Translations under genes and position numbers: made by a program
The notes under the pieces: generated by a model
Database searches by the model: none
The model's input: the letters and a program-made list of their open reading frames with translations, nothing else
What the model was told of the DNA's origin: nothing
Assembly: GCA_963834515.1 (NCBI GenBank)
Contig: CAWICB010000007.1
Location: 1,860,001 to 1,924,000, forward strand
Reading direction: 5' to 3'
Source: RYN-230 sp963834515
GTDB taxonomy: Bacteria > Actinomycetota > Actinomycetes > Streptosporangiales > Streptosporangiaceae
Length of the DNA stretch: 64,000 bases
Part shown: in pieces, positions 9,086 to 17,072 of the stretch
Position numbering within the stretch: position 1 is the first letter of the stretch
Layout of the letters: every line of letters starts with the position of its first letter

Positions 9086-9479
9086 CGACCTCGGCCCAGT
9101 TCTTGTCGGTCTCCCAGACCCGGACGGACCGCAGCAGCCCGTCGGGAAGCTCGGGCTGGAGCCGGTCCCAGAAGGCCAGGGCCAGGTTTTCAGCGGTCGG
9201 GACGCACCCCTTGAGCCACGGGACATCGGTGTTCAGGTTGCGGTGATCCACGTCGCGGATGACCTGCCTGCTCATGACGTCGGCCAGCGTTTTCAGGTCC
9301 AGGACGTAGCCGCTGACCTGATCGACCTCGCCGGCCACGACCACCTCCAGCACGTAGTTGTGCCCGTGCAGATGCACGCATTTCCCGAACAGGCGCCGGT
9401 TCTCGTCATCGGACAGGTCAGGATCACACAGCTGGTGCGCAGCATTGAATGATTCGCGGCGACCGACCAGGACGGCCAT
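9072..9479 (-). CDS. 6-pyruvoyltetrahydropterin synthase / QueD family protein
   Basis: 135 residues, the normal length. The zinc ligands are His15 (FNAAHQL) and His38/His40 (HLHGHNY), with the candidate catalytic Cys34 in GKCVHLHGH. The later PTAENLALAFWDRL carries the conserved pterin-binding glutamate. Family members act on 7,8-dihydroneopterin triphosphate to make 6-pyruvoyl- or 6-carboxy-tetrahydropterin. There are no queC, queE or folE genes nearby, so a queuosine role is not supported; the methyltransferase, glycosyltransferase and SDR that follow suggest a specialised pterin-derived product. It is first in the operon, with an AGAGGA ribosome-binding site before ATG 9479. Confidence 0.9.
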   Translation of the reverse strand: MAVLVGRRESFNAAHQLCDPDLSDDENRRLFGKCVHLHGHNYVLEVVVAGEVDQVSGYVLDLKTLADVMSRQVIRDVDHRNLNTDVPWLKGCVPTAENLALAFWDRLQPELPDGLLRSVRVWETDKNWAEVGDQA

Positions 9480-9655
9480 CAGCCTTGTCCTCTTTCGCGA
9501 GCTTCTGTTGACGTCAGGCTACTTGAGTGGGCTCGGCACGGGACGAGGCGGACCTGGCCGCGGGTCCGTCCGGCCCCGCACATCCGGGGGATCACCCGGC
9601 TGGGGCCGCGGGAATAGACATGGCGTACCAGACCCGGCGAGAGCGGGAGGATGCA

Positions 9656-10732
9656 ATGCAGCCGGCCCACCCATCCCACCCGGCGGATCCACAGCGCCGC
9701 GGCGGCCAGCTCGGTGACCTGTTCCCGTTCGGTGACTGGGTCCGGCACCACGCGCTGCGCAGCTGGCCGGTGCTGCTGTTCCTGGTGCTGATCTGCGTGC
9801 CCTCGGTCGCGCTGGTCGTGCTGGGCGGGAACCCCGGCACCACCACGTTCGACGTCGCCGCCTGGCTGTTCGCTGCGTACTACGCGGCCGCCTGGCTGCT
9901 GCTCCTCGGGGTCATCATCCGGCCGGATCACGTGACCCGGCCGATGCTCCTGGTCCTGGTGGCGATCGCGCTGGTGACCCAGGTCCCGCTGGCGCTCGCG
10001 CTGGAAAAGGCGCTGCACAGCAGCAACGCGGCCCTGGGCACGAGCATCTTCACCATCGGGGTGCCAGAGGAACTGGCCAAAGCGATTCCGGTGCTGGCCA
10101 TCGCCCTGATCTACCGGCGCAGCCATGGCCTGATGCCGCGGGACTACCTGTTCCTCGGCGCGGTCAGCGGGCTGGTGTTCGGGGCCAGCGAGGTCGTGCG
10201 CTACTTCACGGTCAGCGGAGTCATCCAGTTCTACCTAACCGTCAAGGCGGCCATCCCGGCCATCACGCACCTGATCAACACCGGCCACTCCGCGCCGAAC
10301 GCGCTGTTCGCCACGCTGATCGGGCCGGTGCTGATCTTCATCATCGAATTCGTCTGGCGGTTCCTGACCGACCCGATCACGCATGCCTGCTGGTCCGGTC
10401 TGACCGGCTACTTCATCGGGCTGGCCGTGACCACCCGCTACCGCTGGTACCAGGTCGCCTGGATCGGGCTGGCCATGGCCGCGGTCCTGCACGGGCTGAA
10501 CGACTGGAGCGAGGTGAACGGTCGCCCGGTGTGGATCCTGGTCGTGATCGTCAGTGGCGTCCTGTTCCTCGGCTATGCACGGGTCGGCTCCCGGCATGAC
10601 CAGCAATTCTCCGCCGCCCTGCCGCCAGCTTTCCGGCTGCGCCAGGCCGAGCCTGCCGCGCCGCTGGCGCACCGGCCGGTCAGCGCGCCGGCCGGCAGCA
10701 GCCAGGCCAGGCCCTGGTGGGAGCACTTGTAA
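9656..10732 (+). CDS. PrsW-family intramembrane metalloprotease
   Basis: About 358 residues with eight or so hydrophobic segments. The PrsW/Abi-like core is visible: GVPEELAKAIPVL carries the EE pair, FGASEVVRYF carries a further Glu, and ITHACWSG and LHGLNDW carry the histidines expected as metal ligands. In Bacillus PrsW cuts an anti-sigma factor; many actinobacterial homologues have no known substrate. ATG at 9656 is preferred: a GGGAGG ribosome-binding site sits 5 nt upstream, whereas the earlier in-frame ATGs have none. Its stop TAA directly abuts the stop of the convergent UvrA-like gene with no spacer. Confidence 0.85.
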   Translation: MQPAHPSHPADPQRRGGQLGDLFPFGDWVRHHALRSWPVLLFLVLICVPSVALVVLGGNPGTTTFDVAAWLFAAYYAAAWLLLLGVIIRPDHVTRPMLLVLVAIALVTQVPLALALEKALHSSNAALGTSIFTIGVPEELAKAIPVLAIALIYRRSHGLMPRDYLFLGAVSGLVFGASEVVRYFTVSGVIQFYLTVKAAIPAITHLINTGHSAPNALFATLIGPVLIFIIEFVWRFLTDPITHACWSGLTGYFIGLAVTTRYRWYQVAWIGLAMAAVLHGLNDWSEVNGRPVWILVVIVSGVLFLGYARVGSRHDQQFSAALPPAFRLRQAEPAAPLAHRPVSAPAGSSQARPWWEHL

Positions 10733-13276
10733 TCATCCACCGGGCCCCGCCCCGGCGGCGGCAGGCTGGGCCGCGTCCGGCAGGCCCAGGTGCTCGGCCA
10801 GCCACGGCCCGGTCACGCTGGCCGGGTCACGCGCGACATCCTCCGGCGTCCCGGCCGCGAGAATGTGCCCGCCATCCGGGCCGCCACCCGGCCCCATATC
10901 GATGAGGTGGTCCGCGGCGGCCAGCAGGTCCAGGTCGTGGTCGATGACAATGACGGTGGCCCCGGCGTCCAGCAGCCGGCCGAACACCCCGGCCAGGGTG
11001 GTCACGTCCAGCGGGTGCAGGCCGGTGGACGGCTCGTCGAAGACGTACAGCACGCCGCGCTGGCTGCTGCGCAGCCGGGAGGCGATGCGCAGCCGCTGCG
11101 ACTCGCCGCCGGACAGTGACGGGGTTGGCTCGCCGAGCCGCAGGTAGCCCAGGCCCACGTCACGCACCGGCCGCAGCGCCGCGGCCACCGCGGCCTGGCC
11201 GGCGAACCGGTCCAGGGCGTCCTGCACGCTCAGCCCGAGCACGTCGGCGATGGTCAGGCCGCCGGCCCGGATGGCCAGGGTGGCGTCGTTGAACCGGGCG
11301 CCGTGGCAGGTCGGGCACTCGACGCTGATGTCGGGCAGGTACTGGACGTCCAGGTCGATGTGGCCGAGCCCACGGCAGGTCGGGCACTGGCCCTCGCGGG
11401 TGTTGAACGAGAAGTGCCCGGGCTTCCAGCGCCGCCGCCGGGCCTGCGGGGACTCCGCGAACAGCCGGCGGATCTGGTCGAACGCCCCGGAATAAGTGGC
11501 CGGGGTGGACCGCGCGTTCTGGCCGATCGGCGCGGCGTTGACCTGGACGACCTGGCGGATGCCGGCCAGCTCCACGCCGCGGACGTGCGCGGGCAGCGCC
11601 GACCCGCTCAGCAGCGCCCGCGCCGCCGGGATGAGACTGTCCAGCACGACGGCGGTCTTCCCGGCCCCGGACGGCCCGGCCACCACGGTCAGCTGGCGGG
11701 CCGGGAACGCGACCGACAGGCCGTGCACGTTGTACAGGTCGGCGATCTTCATGGTGATCTGCCCGTCACCGGGCGGCCGCGGCGGCCGGTCCCGGGACAC
11801 GGCCACGGCACCGGCCAGGAACGGGCCCATGATCGAGTGCGGGTCGGCTTCCAGCTGGCCGGGGGTGCCCTGGGCGATCACCGAGCCGCCGCTGGTACCG
11901 GCCCCCGGGCCAAGCTCGATGACCCAGTCCGCGGCGCGGATGATCTCCCGCTCGTGCTCCACCACGATCACCGAGTTGCCGTTACCGGCCAGCGCGCCGA
12001 TCGTCCGGCGCAGTCCCTGGACGTTGGCCGGATGCAGGCCGACGGACGGCTCGTCCAGCACGTAGAGCATGCCCGTGGTGCTGGCCCGTACCGTCGAGGT
12101 CAGCTCGATCCGCTGCCGCTCCCCAGTGGACAGCGACGCGCCCGGGCGGTCCAGGGTCAGGTAACTCAGGCCGACGTCGAGGAGCGGCGTTACGGAGCCG
12201 GTCAGCTCGGCGAGCAGCCCGGTCGTCAGCCGGTCCAGCTCGGCGGGCAGCTGCCCGGGCAGGCTGGCCGCGAACCCCGGCAGCTCATCCAGCCGGAGCG
12301 CGCTGATCTCGGCGATGTTCCGCCCGCCGAGCAGCGAGGTCAGCGCCTCCGGCCGCAGCCGGGTGCCATGGCAGACCGAGCACGTGCGGGTGACGAGGAA
12401 ACGCTGCACCAGGCGGCGGGTGCGCTCGTTGTCGCTGCGCAGGGACCGTTCCACTGCGGCGACCGCGTTGTCGTAGTTGACCGACAGCTGCACGCTGCGC
12501 CCATTCCGGCCCGAGTGCAGCGTCACCTGCCGCCGGACCGGCTCACCGTGCAGCACGATGGCGCGCTCGTGCTCGGTCAGTGACCGGTAGGGGACGTCGA
12601 GCCGGACCCCGAGCTCGCCCGCGGCATACATCGACAGCCGCCGCCCGCCGGAGTTCCACGGCAGCACCGCGCCTTCGGCGATTGTCTGGCCCGGATCGGG
12701 AACCAGGGCGGTGACGTCAACTTCGGACCGCACGCCCAGGCCCTGGCAGGCCGGACACGCGCCGTAGGAGTTGAACGCGAAAGATTCGGCGCTGGGATGC
12801 GTGAAACGCGCGCCGCACACCGGGCAGACGATCTCCTCGCCGTACGTGGCGATCGACGGCCCGACCTGGTGGCCGTTCGGGCACCGGTGCGAGCCCAGCC
12901 GCGACATCATCAGGCGCAGCACGTTGAGCGTCTCGGACATGGTGCCGACCGTGCTGCGCAGCCCCGGTATGGGCGGGCGCTGCCGCAGCGCCAGCGCGGG
13001 CGGCAGGTGATCGATCCGGTCCACGTCCGGCCGCTGGGCCTGGGTCAGCCGGCGGCGGCTGTAGGTGCTCAGGCCCTCCAGGAACCGGTGCAGGCCCTCC
13101 GCGTACAGCGTGCCCATGGCCAGCGACGTCTTGCCGGACCCGGACACGCCGACCACGGCGACCGTCCGCCACAGCGGCACGTCGACGTCGATATCGCGCA
13201 GGTTGTTGTGCCGGGCCCCGTGCACGCCGATGACGGTGGGCAGGGTTTCCGGCACCGATGTGCCATCAATCGCCAT
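10733..13276 (-). CDS. UvrA-like ABC ATPase (excinuclease A paralogue / drug-resistance type)
   Basis: 847 residues with two ABC modules. Walker A sites are GVSGSGKTSLAMGTLYAEGL and, in the second half, GPSGAGKTAVVLDS. Signatures are LSTGERQRIEL and LSGGESQRLRI, with Walker B VLDEPSVGLHP and VFDEPSTGLHP. Zinc-module cysteine pairs occur (CPVCGARF, CSVCHGTR, CPTCRGLG, CPTCHGARF). It is shorter than housekeeping UvrA (about 950), so it is most likely an accessory paralogue of the kind linked to resistance to DNA-binding drugs. ATG 13276 (MAIDGTSVP) is chosen; ATG 13309 would run into the strong hairpin at 13312-13349. No uvrB or uvrC is nearby. Confidence 0.88.
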   Translation of the reverse strand: MAIDGTSVPETLPTVIGVHGARHNNLRDIDVDVPLWRTVAVVGVSGSGKTSLAMGTLYAEGLHRFLEGLSTYSRRRLTQAQRPDVDRIDHLPPALALRQRPPIPGLRSTVGTMSETLNVLRLMMSRLGSHRCPNGHQVGPSIATYGEEIVCPVCGARFTHPSAESFAFNSYGACPACQGLGVRSEVDVTALVPDPGQTIAEGAVLPWNSGGRRLSMYAAGELGVRLDVPYRSLTEHERAIVLHGEPVRRQVTLHSGRNGRSVQLSVNYDNAVAAVERSLRSDNERTRRLVQRFLVTRTCSVCHGTRLRPEALTSLLGGRNIAEISALRLDELPGFAASLPGQLPAELDRLTTGLLAELTGSVTPLLDVGLSYLTLDRPGASLSTGERQRIELTSTVRASTTGMLYVLDEPSVGLHPANVQGLRRTIGALAGNGNSVIVVEHEREIIRAADWVIELGPGAGTSGGSVIAQGTPGQLEADPHSIMGPFLAGAVAVSRDRPPRPPGDGQITMKIADLYNVHGLSVAFPARQLTVVAGPSGAGKTAVVLDSLIPAARALLSGSALPAHVRGVELAGIRQVVQVNAAPIGQNARSTPATYSGAFDQIRRLFAESPQARRRRWKPGHFSFNTREGQCPTCRGLGHIDLDVQYLPDISVECPTCHGARFNDATLAIRAGGLTIADVLGLSVQDALDRFAGQAAVAAALRPVRDVGLGYLRLGEPTPSLSGGESQRLRIASRLRSSQRGVLYVFDEPSTGLHPLDVTTLAGVFGRLLDAGATVIVIDHDLDLLAAADHLIDMGPGGGPDGGHILAAGTPEDVARDPASVTGPWLAEHLGLPDAAQPAAAGAGPGG

Positions 13277-13311
13277 AGCAAGACCATGCGCCCGTGGGTG
13301 ACCGGCCATGC

Positions 13312-13349
13312 GCACCGGGGCCGGGCCAGCGCCGGCCCGGCCCCGGTGC
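13312..13349 (-). terminator. Perfect 15-bp hairpin downstream of the MBL gene
   Basis: Bases 13312-13326 pair without mismatch with 13335-13349 around an 8-nt loop. It begins 9 nt past the stop of the minus-strand MBL gene and lies just upstream of the UvrA-like gene, so it probably ends the first transcript. There is no U-tract, as is common in high-GC actinomycetes. Confidence 0.7.
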
Positions 13350-13357
13350 GCGTGGGG

Positions 13358-14335
13358 TCAGGGGCGGGCCGGTCGGCTGACGCCGAGCCCGCGGTCGAGG
13401 CGGAGCGACTGCATGATGGCGAACGTGGTGGTTCTGGTGAAAATCTCGATGTCGGCGGCGGCCAGCACGCCGGTGTACTTGGCGATGACGGGCGCGGCGG
13501 CGCGGTCGGTGACAGCGTCGAGGTGGGCTTTGACCCCGGCCCAGACGTTCTCCCCGTAGTGCACGTAGTAGGGCACCGGGTCGACCGAAGCCAGCGCCTC
13601 CGCCGAGCTGGCTTCGATGTCGGCGATGTAGGCCTGGTGCACCGCGACGTCATCGCGGGTGGCCAGCCGGCCGAGGTGCCCGCAGATGAAGTGGGTCCAC
13701 GGGTAGGACAGCGCGGTGGCCGGGGCGGCCATGTACCCGGGGACGTCCTCGGACAGGTTGAGGTTGTAGATGGGCACCCAGCCGGCGTTGACGACGTCGA
13801 TGAGCATCAGGGTGTCGTGCCCGGGGAAGTGGATGTAGATGTTGTCCGGCGAGTGGTTGGGGCCGTGCCAGGCCAGCTCGGCCCGCTCACCGCCCACCGC
13901 CAGGGTGTACCGGTCGGTGAATGTCACCTCGGGCACGGGCAGGCCCGGGTCATCGTCGCGCAGCAGCAGCCGGCGGGTTTCCTCGTGCCCGATGCGGAGC
14001 ACGTCCCCGTCGAACAGCGCGGCCGCGCCGGCGTGGTCGGCGTGATGATGCGAGTACACGAGATGGGTCACCCGGTTGGTCACGCCGTTGGCGGCGGCGA
14101 TCTCGTCCACCGCCCGCCGCAGGTTGGGGCCGATGCTCGGCGGCGCGTCGAACAGCACCACGCCGTCCGGCGTGGTCAGGAACGCCGACTGGTAGACGCC
14201 GTCGGTGACCCAGTACAGGTTCCGCTCCACCCGCCCGACGTAGTACCCCTGCTCATTGAGGGCGACGCCCAGCGAGGACCGGGGGACGGGCGCGTATTCG
14301 GGCAGGTCGGCGGCGTCTGTGGCTGGTGATGTCAC
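13358..14335 (-). CDS. MBL-fold metallo-hydrolase
   Basis: About 325 residues. The metal-binding motif HHHADHAG (HxHxDH) is in THLVYSHHHADHAGAAALF, with a further histidine in ELAWHGPNHSPDN and an aspartate in TLMLIDVVNAG. The later FICGHLGRLATRDD supplies another ligand. The family covers lactonases, glyoxalases and beta-lactamase-like enzymes, and the substrate here is unknown. GTG at 14333-14335 (VTSPATDAADLPEY) is chosen because AGGGAG lies 5 nt upstream. A 34-bp element shared with the neighbouring SDR lies 77-110 bp upstream of this start, so the two genes are probably co-regulated. Confidence 0.85.
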   Translation of the reverse strand: MTSPATDAADLPEYAPVPRSSLGVALNEQGYYVGRVERNLYWVTDGVYQSAFLTTPDGVVLFDAPPSIGPNLRRAVDEIAAANGVTNRVTHLVYSHHHADHAGAAALFDGDVLRIGHEETRRLLLRDDDPGLPVPEVTFTDRYTLAVGGERAELAWHGPNHSPDNIYIHFPGHDTLMLIDVVNAGWVPIYNLNLSEDVPGYMAAPATALSYPWTHFICGHLGRLATRDDVAVHQAYIADIEASSAEALASVDPVPYYVHYGENVWAGVKAHLDAVTDRAAAPVIAKYTGVLAAADIEIFTRTTTFAIMQSLRLDRGLGVSRPARP

Positions 14336-14411
14336 GGTATCTCCCTGGAATCTCGGGGCACGTCCATGGCTGGCCGTGCGGGCTTTCGCGACAGGTTCAG
14401 GCTGGCTACCA

Positions 14412-14445
14412 GGCAGGTGAGCGGTCGTCACCGGATCATGGTGAT
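14412..14445 (-). promoter_or_regulatory. 34-bp shared upstream element, copy 1 (MBL gene)
   Basis: This segment is identical to 15186-15219 except for one base. Read on the minus strand it contains ATCACC, GGTGA and TCACC blocks, so two overlapping inverted repeats can be drawn: ATCACC...GGTGAC, and GGTGA-N7-TCACC. It sits 77-110 bp before the MBL start. An operator for a dimeric repressor, or an extended promoter, is inferred. Confidence 0.55.
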
Positions 14446-14459
14446 TCGCGCCCGGCTGC

Positions 14460-15140
14460 TCAGCCGCCATAGGCCGGGAGTATCGCTCCGCTCACCGGCG
14501 CGGCGGCGTCACTGGCCAGGAACGCGATGATGCCCGCGATCGCCTTAGGCGCGACCGCGTGGGCCAGCACTTCGGGCGGGAACGCGGCCCGGGTCACCGG
14601 GGTGTCGAGCAGTTGCGGCGCGACCGCGTTGACCCGGATCCCGTGCGGGCGGAGCTCCACATCAAGGGTGCGGGTCAGGTGGACCAGGGCGGCTTTGCTC
14701 ACGCTGTAGGCGGCCATGCCGCCGGCGGGCTCAATCCCGGGGCGGGCGGTCACGTGCACGATGACACCTGAACCCTGCTGCTGCATGTGCGGCGCCACCG
14801 CCTGGCTCAGCCACAGGGCCGGCCCCAGGTTGACGTCCATCATGAGCCGCAGCGCATCGGGAGTGGTGCTGAGCGCATCGCCCAGCCGGAACGCACCGAT
14901 GGTGTTCACCAGCACCGCCGGGGGCCCGGCCTCGGCGGCGATCTTGTCGATGAGCTTCGCCGCCACCTCAGGGTCGGTGGTGTCGGCCACCTCACGGCGG
15001 ATGCTGCCGGGCAGTTCGTCCAGCCCACGCTCGTTACGGTCCACCGCCACCACGGTCCGCCCGCCCGCGGCCAGGGCCAGCGCCGTCTCACGGCCGAGTG
15101 GACCGCCCGCACCAGCCACGATGGCCACCTGTACGTCCAT
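14460..15140 (-). CDS. Short-chain dehydrogenase/reductase
   Basis: 226 residues, short for an SDR but complete. The cofactor motif AIVAGAGGPLGRETALALAA is at the N-terminus, followed by VAVDRNERGL. VNTIGAF occupies the NAG position. The active site shows YSVSK (YxxxK), while the serine position is filled by VIVHVTARPG, so the usual catalytic Ser is replaced by Thr. A strong AAGGAGGAG ribosome-binding site precedes ATG 15140. It shares its upstream 34-bp element with the downstream MBL gene, which suggests a joint response. It diverges from the AlkA-like gene. Confidence 0.85.
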   Translation of the reverse strand: MDVQVAIVAGAGGPLGRETALALAAGGRTVVAVDRNERGLDELPGSIRREVADTTDPEVAAKLIDKIAAEAGPPAVLVNTIGAFRLGDALSTTPDALRLMMDVNLGPALWLSQAVAPHMQQQGSGVIVHVTARPGIEPAGGMAAYSVSKAALVHLTRTLDVELRPHGIRVNAVAPQLLDTPVTRAAFPPEVLAHAVAPKAIAGIIAFLASDAAAPVSGAILPAYGG

Positions 15141-15185
15141 GACTCCTCCTTGCCTGGCCTGGTTATGGATCGAGCCTGTCCGCCG

Positions 15186-15219
15186 GGCAGGTGAGCGGTC
15201 GTCACCGGATCCTGGTGAT
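15186..15219 (-). promoter_or_regulatory. 34-bp shared upstream element, copy 2 (SDR gene)
   Basis: This is the second copy of the element at 14412-14445 (33 of 34 bases identical, same orientation), 46-79 bp upstream of the SDR start and inside the divergent gap to the AlkA-like gene. Conservation stops abruptly on both sides, which argues for a binding site rather than a duplicated gene edge. Confidence 0.55.
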
Positions 15220-15330
15220 GCGGGTTCACCAGCCAGCCCGCAACCGTGGTTACATGGACGCAGGATCTGCCCGGTACGCGATCCGGATCAACGGCCACCC
15301 CGGCGCGACCGTGCTGAAGGAACACCCGCC

Positions 15331-15987
15331 ATGTCGGTAACCGACGATTCCAGCCGCGCTGCGTGGCTTCAGCAGGCCCGGGCCCGGCTGCGCACCGCCG
15401 ATCCGGTGCTGGCCCGGCTGATCGACGAGCGGCCGGAGTTCGACCCGCGGGCATGGCTGGCCCAGCTGCCGCCGCTGGACCTGTACGGTGCGCTGCTGTT
15501 CCAGGTGGCCGGCCAGCAGCTGTCAGTAGCCGCGACCCGCCGGACGCTGGGCCGCATCGAGGCCCTGTTCGGTGGCCATCTCCCGGCCCCCGCCGAGCTG
15601 CTGGGCGTAGCTCCCGCCCGGCTCCGCGAGGCTGGCCTGTCCTGGCGGAAGATCAGTACCCTCCGCGACCTCGCCGAGCGGTTCACCGACGGCCGGCTGG
15701 ACCCGGACGTGCTGACCAGGCTGACCGACGACGAGCTCATGGCCGAGCTGACCGCGATCCCGGGAATAGGCCCGTGGACCGTGCAGGGCGCCCTGCTCAT
15801 GGCGCTGCAGCGGGAAGACGTCGTGCTGCCCGGTGACCTCGCGCTGCGCAAAGCGGTCCGGGCCGCCTATCAGCTCGACCATCTGCCCACCGAGCAAGAG
15901 GTGGTGGCCATCGCCGAGAAATGGCGGCCCTACCGGAGCCTGGCCACCAGCTACCTGTTTTCCGCCGCCTTCGACGGGCCCCGGTAA
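15331..15987 (+). CDS. DNA-3-methyladenine glycosylase II-like (AlkA/HhH-GPD family)
   Basis: 218 residues. The helix-hairpin-helix is LTAIPGIGPWTVQGALLMAL near residue 150, followed by VVLPGDLALRKAVRAAYQL, which carries the catalytic aspartate (PGDLAL). This enzyme family cuts alkylated bases out of DNA as the first step of base-excision repair. The N-terminal TBP-like domain of E. coli AlkA is absent, as in many short bacterial members. ATG 15331 has AAGGA about 10 nt upstream. A minus-strand reading frame from the next gene runs antisense through its 3' two-thirds. Confidence 0.87.
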   Translation: MSVTDDSSRAAWLQQARARLRTADPVLARLIDERPEFDPRAWLAQLPPLDLYGALLFQVAGQQLSVAATRRTLGRIEALFGGHLPAPAELLGVAPARLREAGLSWRKISTLRDLAERFTDGRLDPDVLTRLTDDELMAELTAIPGIGPWTVQGALLMALQREDVVLPGDLALRKAVRAAYQLDHLPTEQEVVAIAEKWRPYRSLATSYLFSAAFDGPR

Positions 15988-16824
15988 GACCCGGAACTCG
16001 GTGCGCAATTCATGGCCGCCGTATTCAGTCGAGCTTTCATAGTAAAGGCGCAGGCCCTGGCCGGGCAGTTCGACCGCAGAAACGTAGCGCAATGCGCCAC
16101 CGCCGACCGGGCTGGAAACCGGGCCGGCCACGGCCTGGTAGCGCGATCCGTCCCAGCGGGCGAGCCCGGTCTGTTCCTCGTAGTTCTGCGCCGCCGACGC
16201 CCGCCCATCGAAATAGGCGTAGTCACCCACTACGGCCGTTAGCCGGGTCCCCCGGCTGTACCAGGTTCCGGGTTCGGGCTCCATCACATGCTGGCCGGTG
16301 GCCGCGTCCACGCTGATCATCCGGTCGGCATTCTCGTCGCCCTCGGTCAGCGGGTGCGCGGTGGCCCAGATGCGCAGCCCCAGGTCGCGGCGCAGCACCG
16401 GGTCTTTGATGCCGAACTCCGCGCTGCCCGGGAACACGGTCGTGCGCGTGCTCGTGCTGAAATCCGGTGCGCGGTCCGCGCGCAATCTCTCGATCCGCCA
16501 GTGCTTCGAGTTAAAAGTGGCACAGCTCAGGTACAGATCCCAGTGACCCTCAGGTGTGACATCCAGGGCTGGGCGCTCCAGTGACTCGGCGTCCATGTCT
16601 TCTTTGCCGATGGACCACAGCGTGTCGAAATGGATACCGTCGCCAGCCGGGGAACGGGCTACGTAAGCCCGGTTTCCCCGGCCCTGGTCGATTGGATGCC
16701 GGTCACGGTAGGCCAGGTAAATGTGATCACCGTGCAGCAGGGCGGTGGCGGCGCCAATCCAGTTGCCCGCGCCGGGCGCGGCGTGCAGCACCGGCTGGCT
16801 GTCCCCCCACCGGGGCAGCATCAC
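15523..16824 (-). CDS. Beta-propeller glycosidase-like protein with run-on C-terminus
   Basis: The first about 275 residues (16824 down to about 15990) look like a five-bladed propeller of the glycosyl-hydrolase 43/68-like clan: LPRWGDSQPVLHAAPGAGNW, IYLAYRDRHPIDQGRGNRAY, ERPALDVTPEGHWDLYLSC, FGIKDPVLRRDLGLRIWATA and DYAYFDGRASAAQNYEEQTG. A catalytic role is not provable. The frame does not stop after HELRTEF but runs on to 15523, antisense to the AlkA-like gene, so the native stop seems lost and the last 155 residues are probably not real protein. GTG 16824 shares GTGA with the stop of the small gene upstream; the next codon is ATG. Confidence 0.6.
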   Translation of the reverse strand: MMLPRWGDSQPVLHAAPGAGNWIGAATALLHGDHIYLAYRDRHPIDQGRGNRAYVARSPAGDGIHFDTLWSIGKEDMDAESLERPALDVTPEGHWDLYLSCATFNSKHWRIERLRADRAPDFSTSTRTTVFPGSAEFGIKDPVLRRDLGLRIWATAHPLTEGDENADRMISVDAATGQHVMEPEPGTWYSRGTRLTAVVGDYAYFDGRASAAQNYEEQTGLARWDGSRYQAVAGPVSSPVGGGALRYVSAVELPGQGLRLYYESSTEYGGHELRTEFRVLPGPVEGGGKQVAGGQAPVGPPFLGDGHHLLLGGQMVELIGGPDRFAQREVTGQHDVFPLQRHEQGALHGPRAYSRDRGQLGHELVVGQPGQHVRVQPAVGEPLGEVAEGTDLPPGQASLAEPGGSYAQQLGGGREMATEQGLDAAQRPAGRGY

Positions 16825-16994
16825 TCATCCAGCCGCTCCATCTCCTGCACATGTGCCTCCTGCACGCGCAGGATCGCCTCCGGGCCGCGGAACAGCACCA
16901 CCCAGCCGTCCTCGCGCTCCACGCTGGAGATGTCCGCGAACGTCTCGCGGACCACCTCTTCGTCATCTCCGTAGACCATCCGGTAAGTCGCCAT
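16821..16994 (-). CDS. Small acidic protein (57 aa) coupled to the propeller gene
   Basis: This is a short frame starting MATYRMVYGDDEEVVRETFA and ending QEMERLDE. It has a perfect AAGGAGGAA ribosome-binding site 6 nt before ATG 16994, and its stop TGA overlaps the start of the propeller gene (GTGA at 16821-16824). It is strongly acidic, with a pattern of short strands (WVVLFRG) and a helix (EAILRVQEAHVQEMERL). It has no recognised domain. Overlap and spacing make translation very likely; a role as partner of the propeller protein is inference. Confidence 0.7.
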   Translation of the reverse strand: MATYRMVYGDDEEVVRETFADISSVEREDGWVVLFRGPEAILRVQEAHVQEMERLDE

Positions 16995-17072
16995 CCGGTT
17001 CCTCCTTCACGTGCCAGCGGCCAGGCCACTACCTTGCCAGCAACGGCAGTCCCAGGCCAGGACAGGGCGGCC

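Noticed and set aside
13358..14470. Longer start for the MBL gene at 14470
   Set aside because: The added 45 residues translate the shared 34-bp regulatory element; GTG 14335 has a proper ribosome-binding site.
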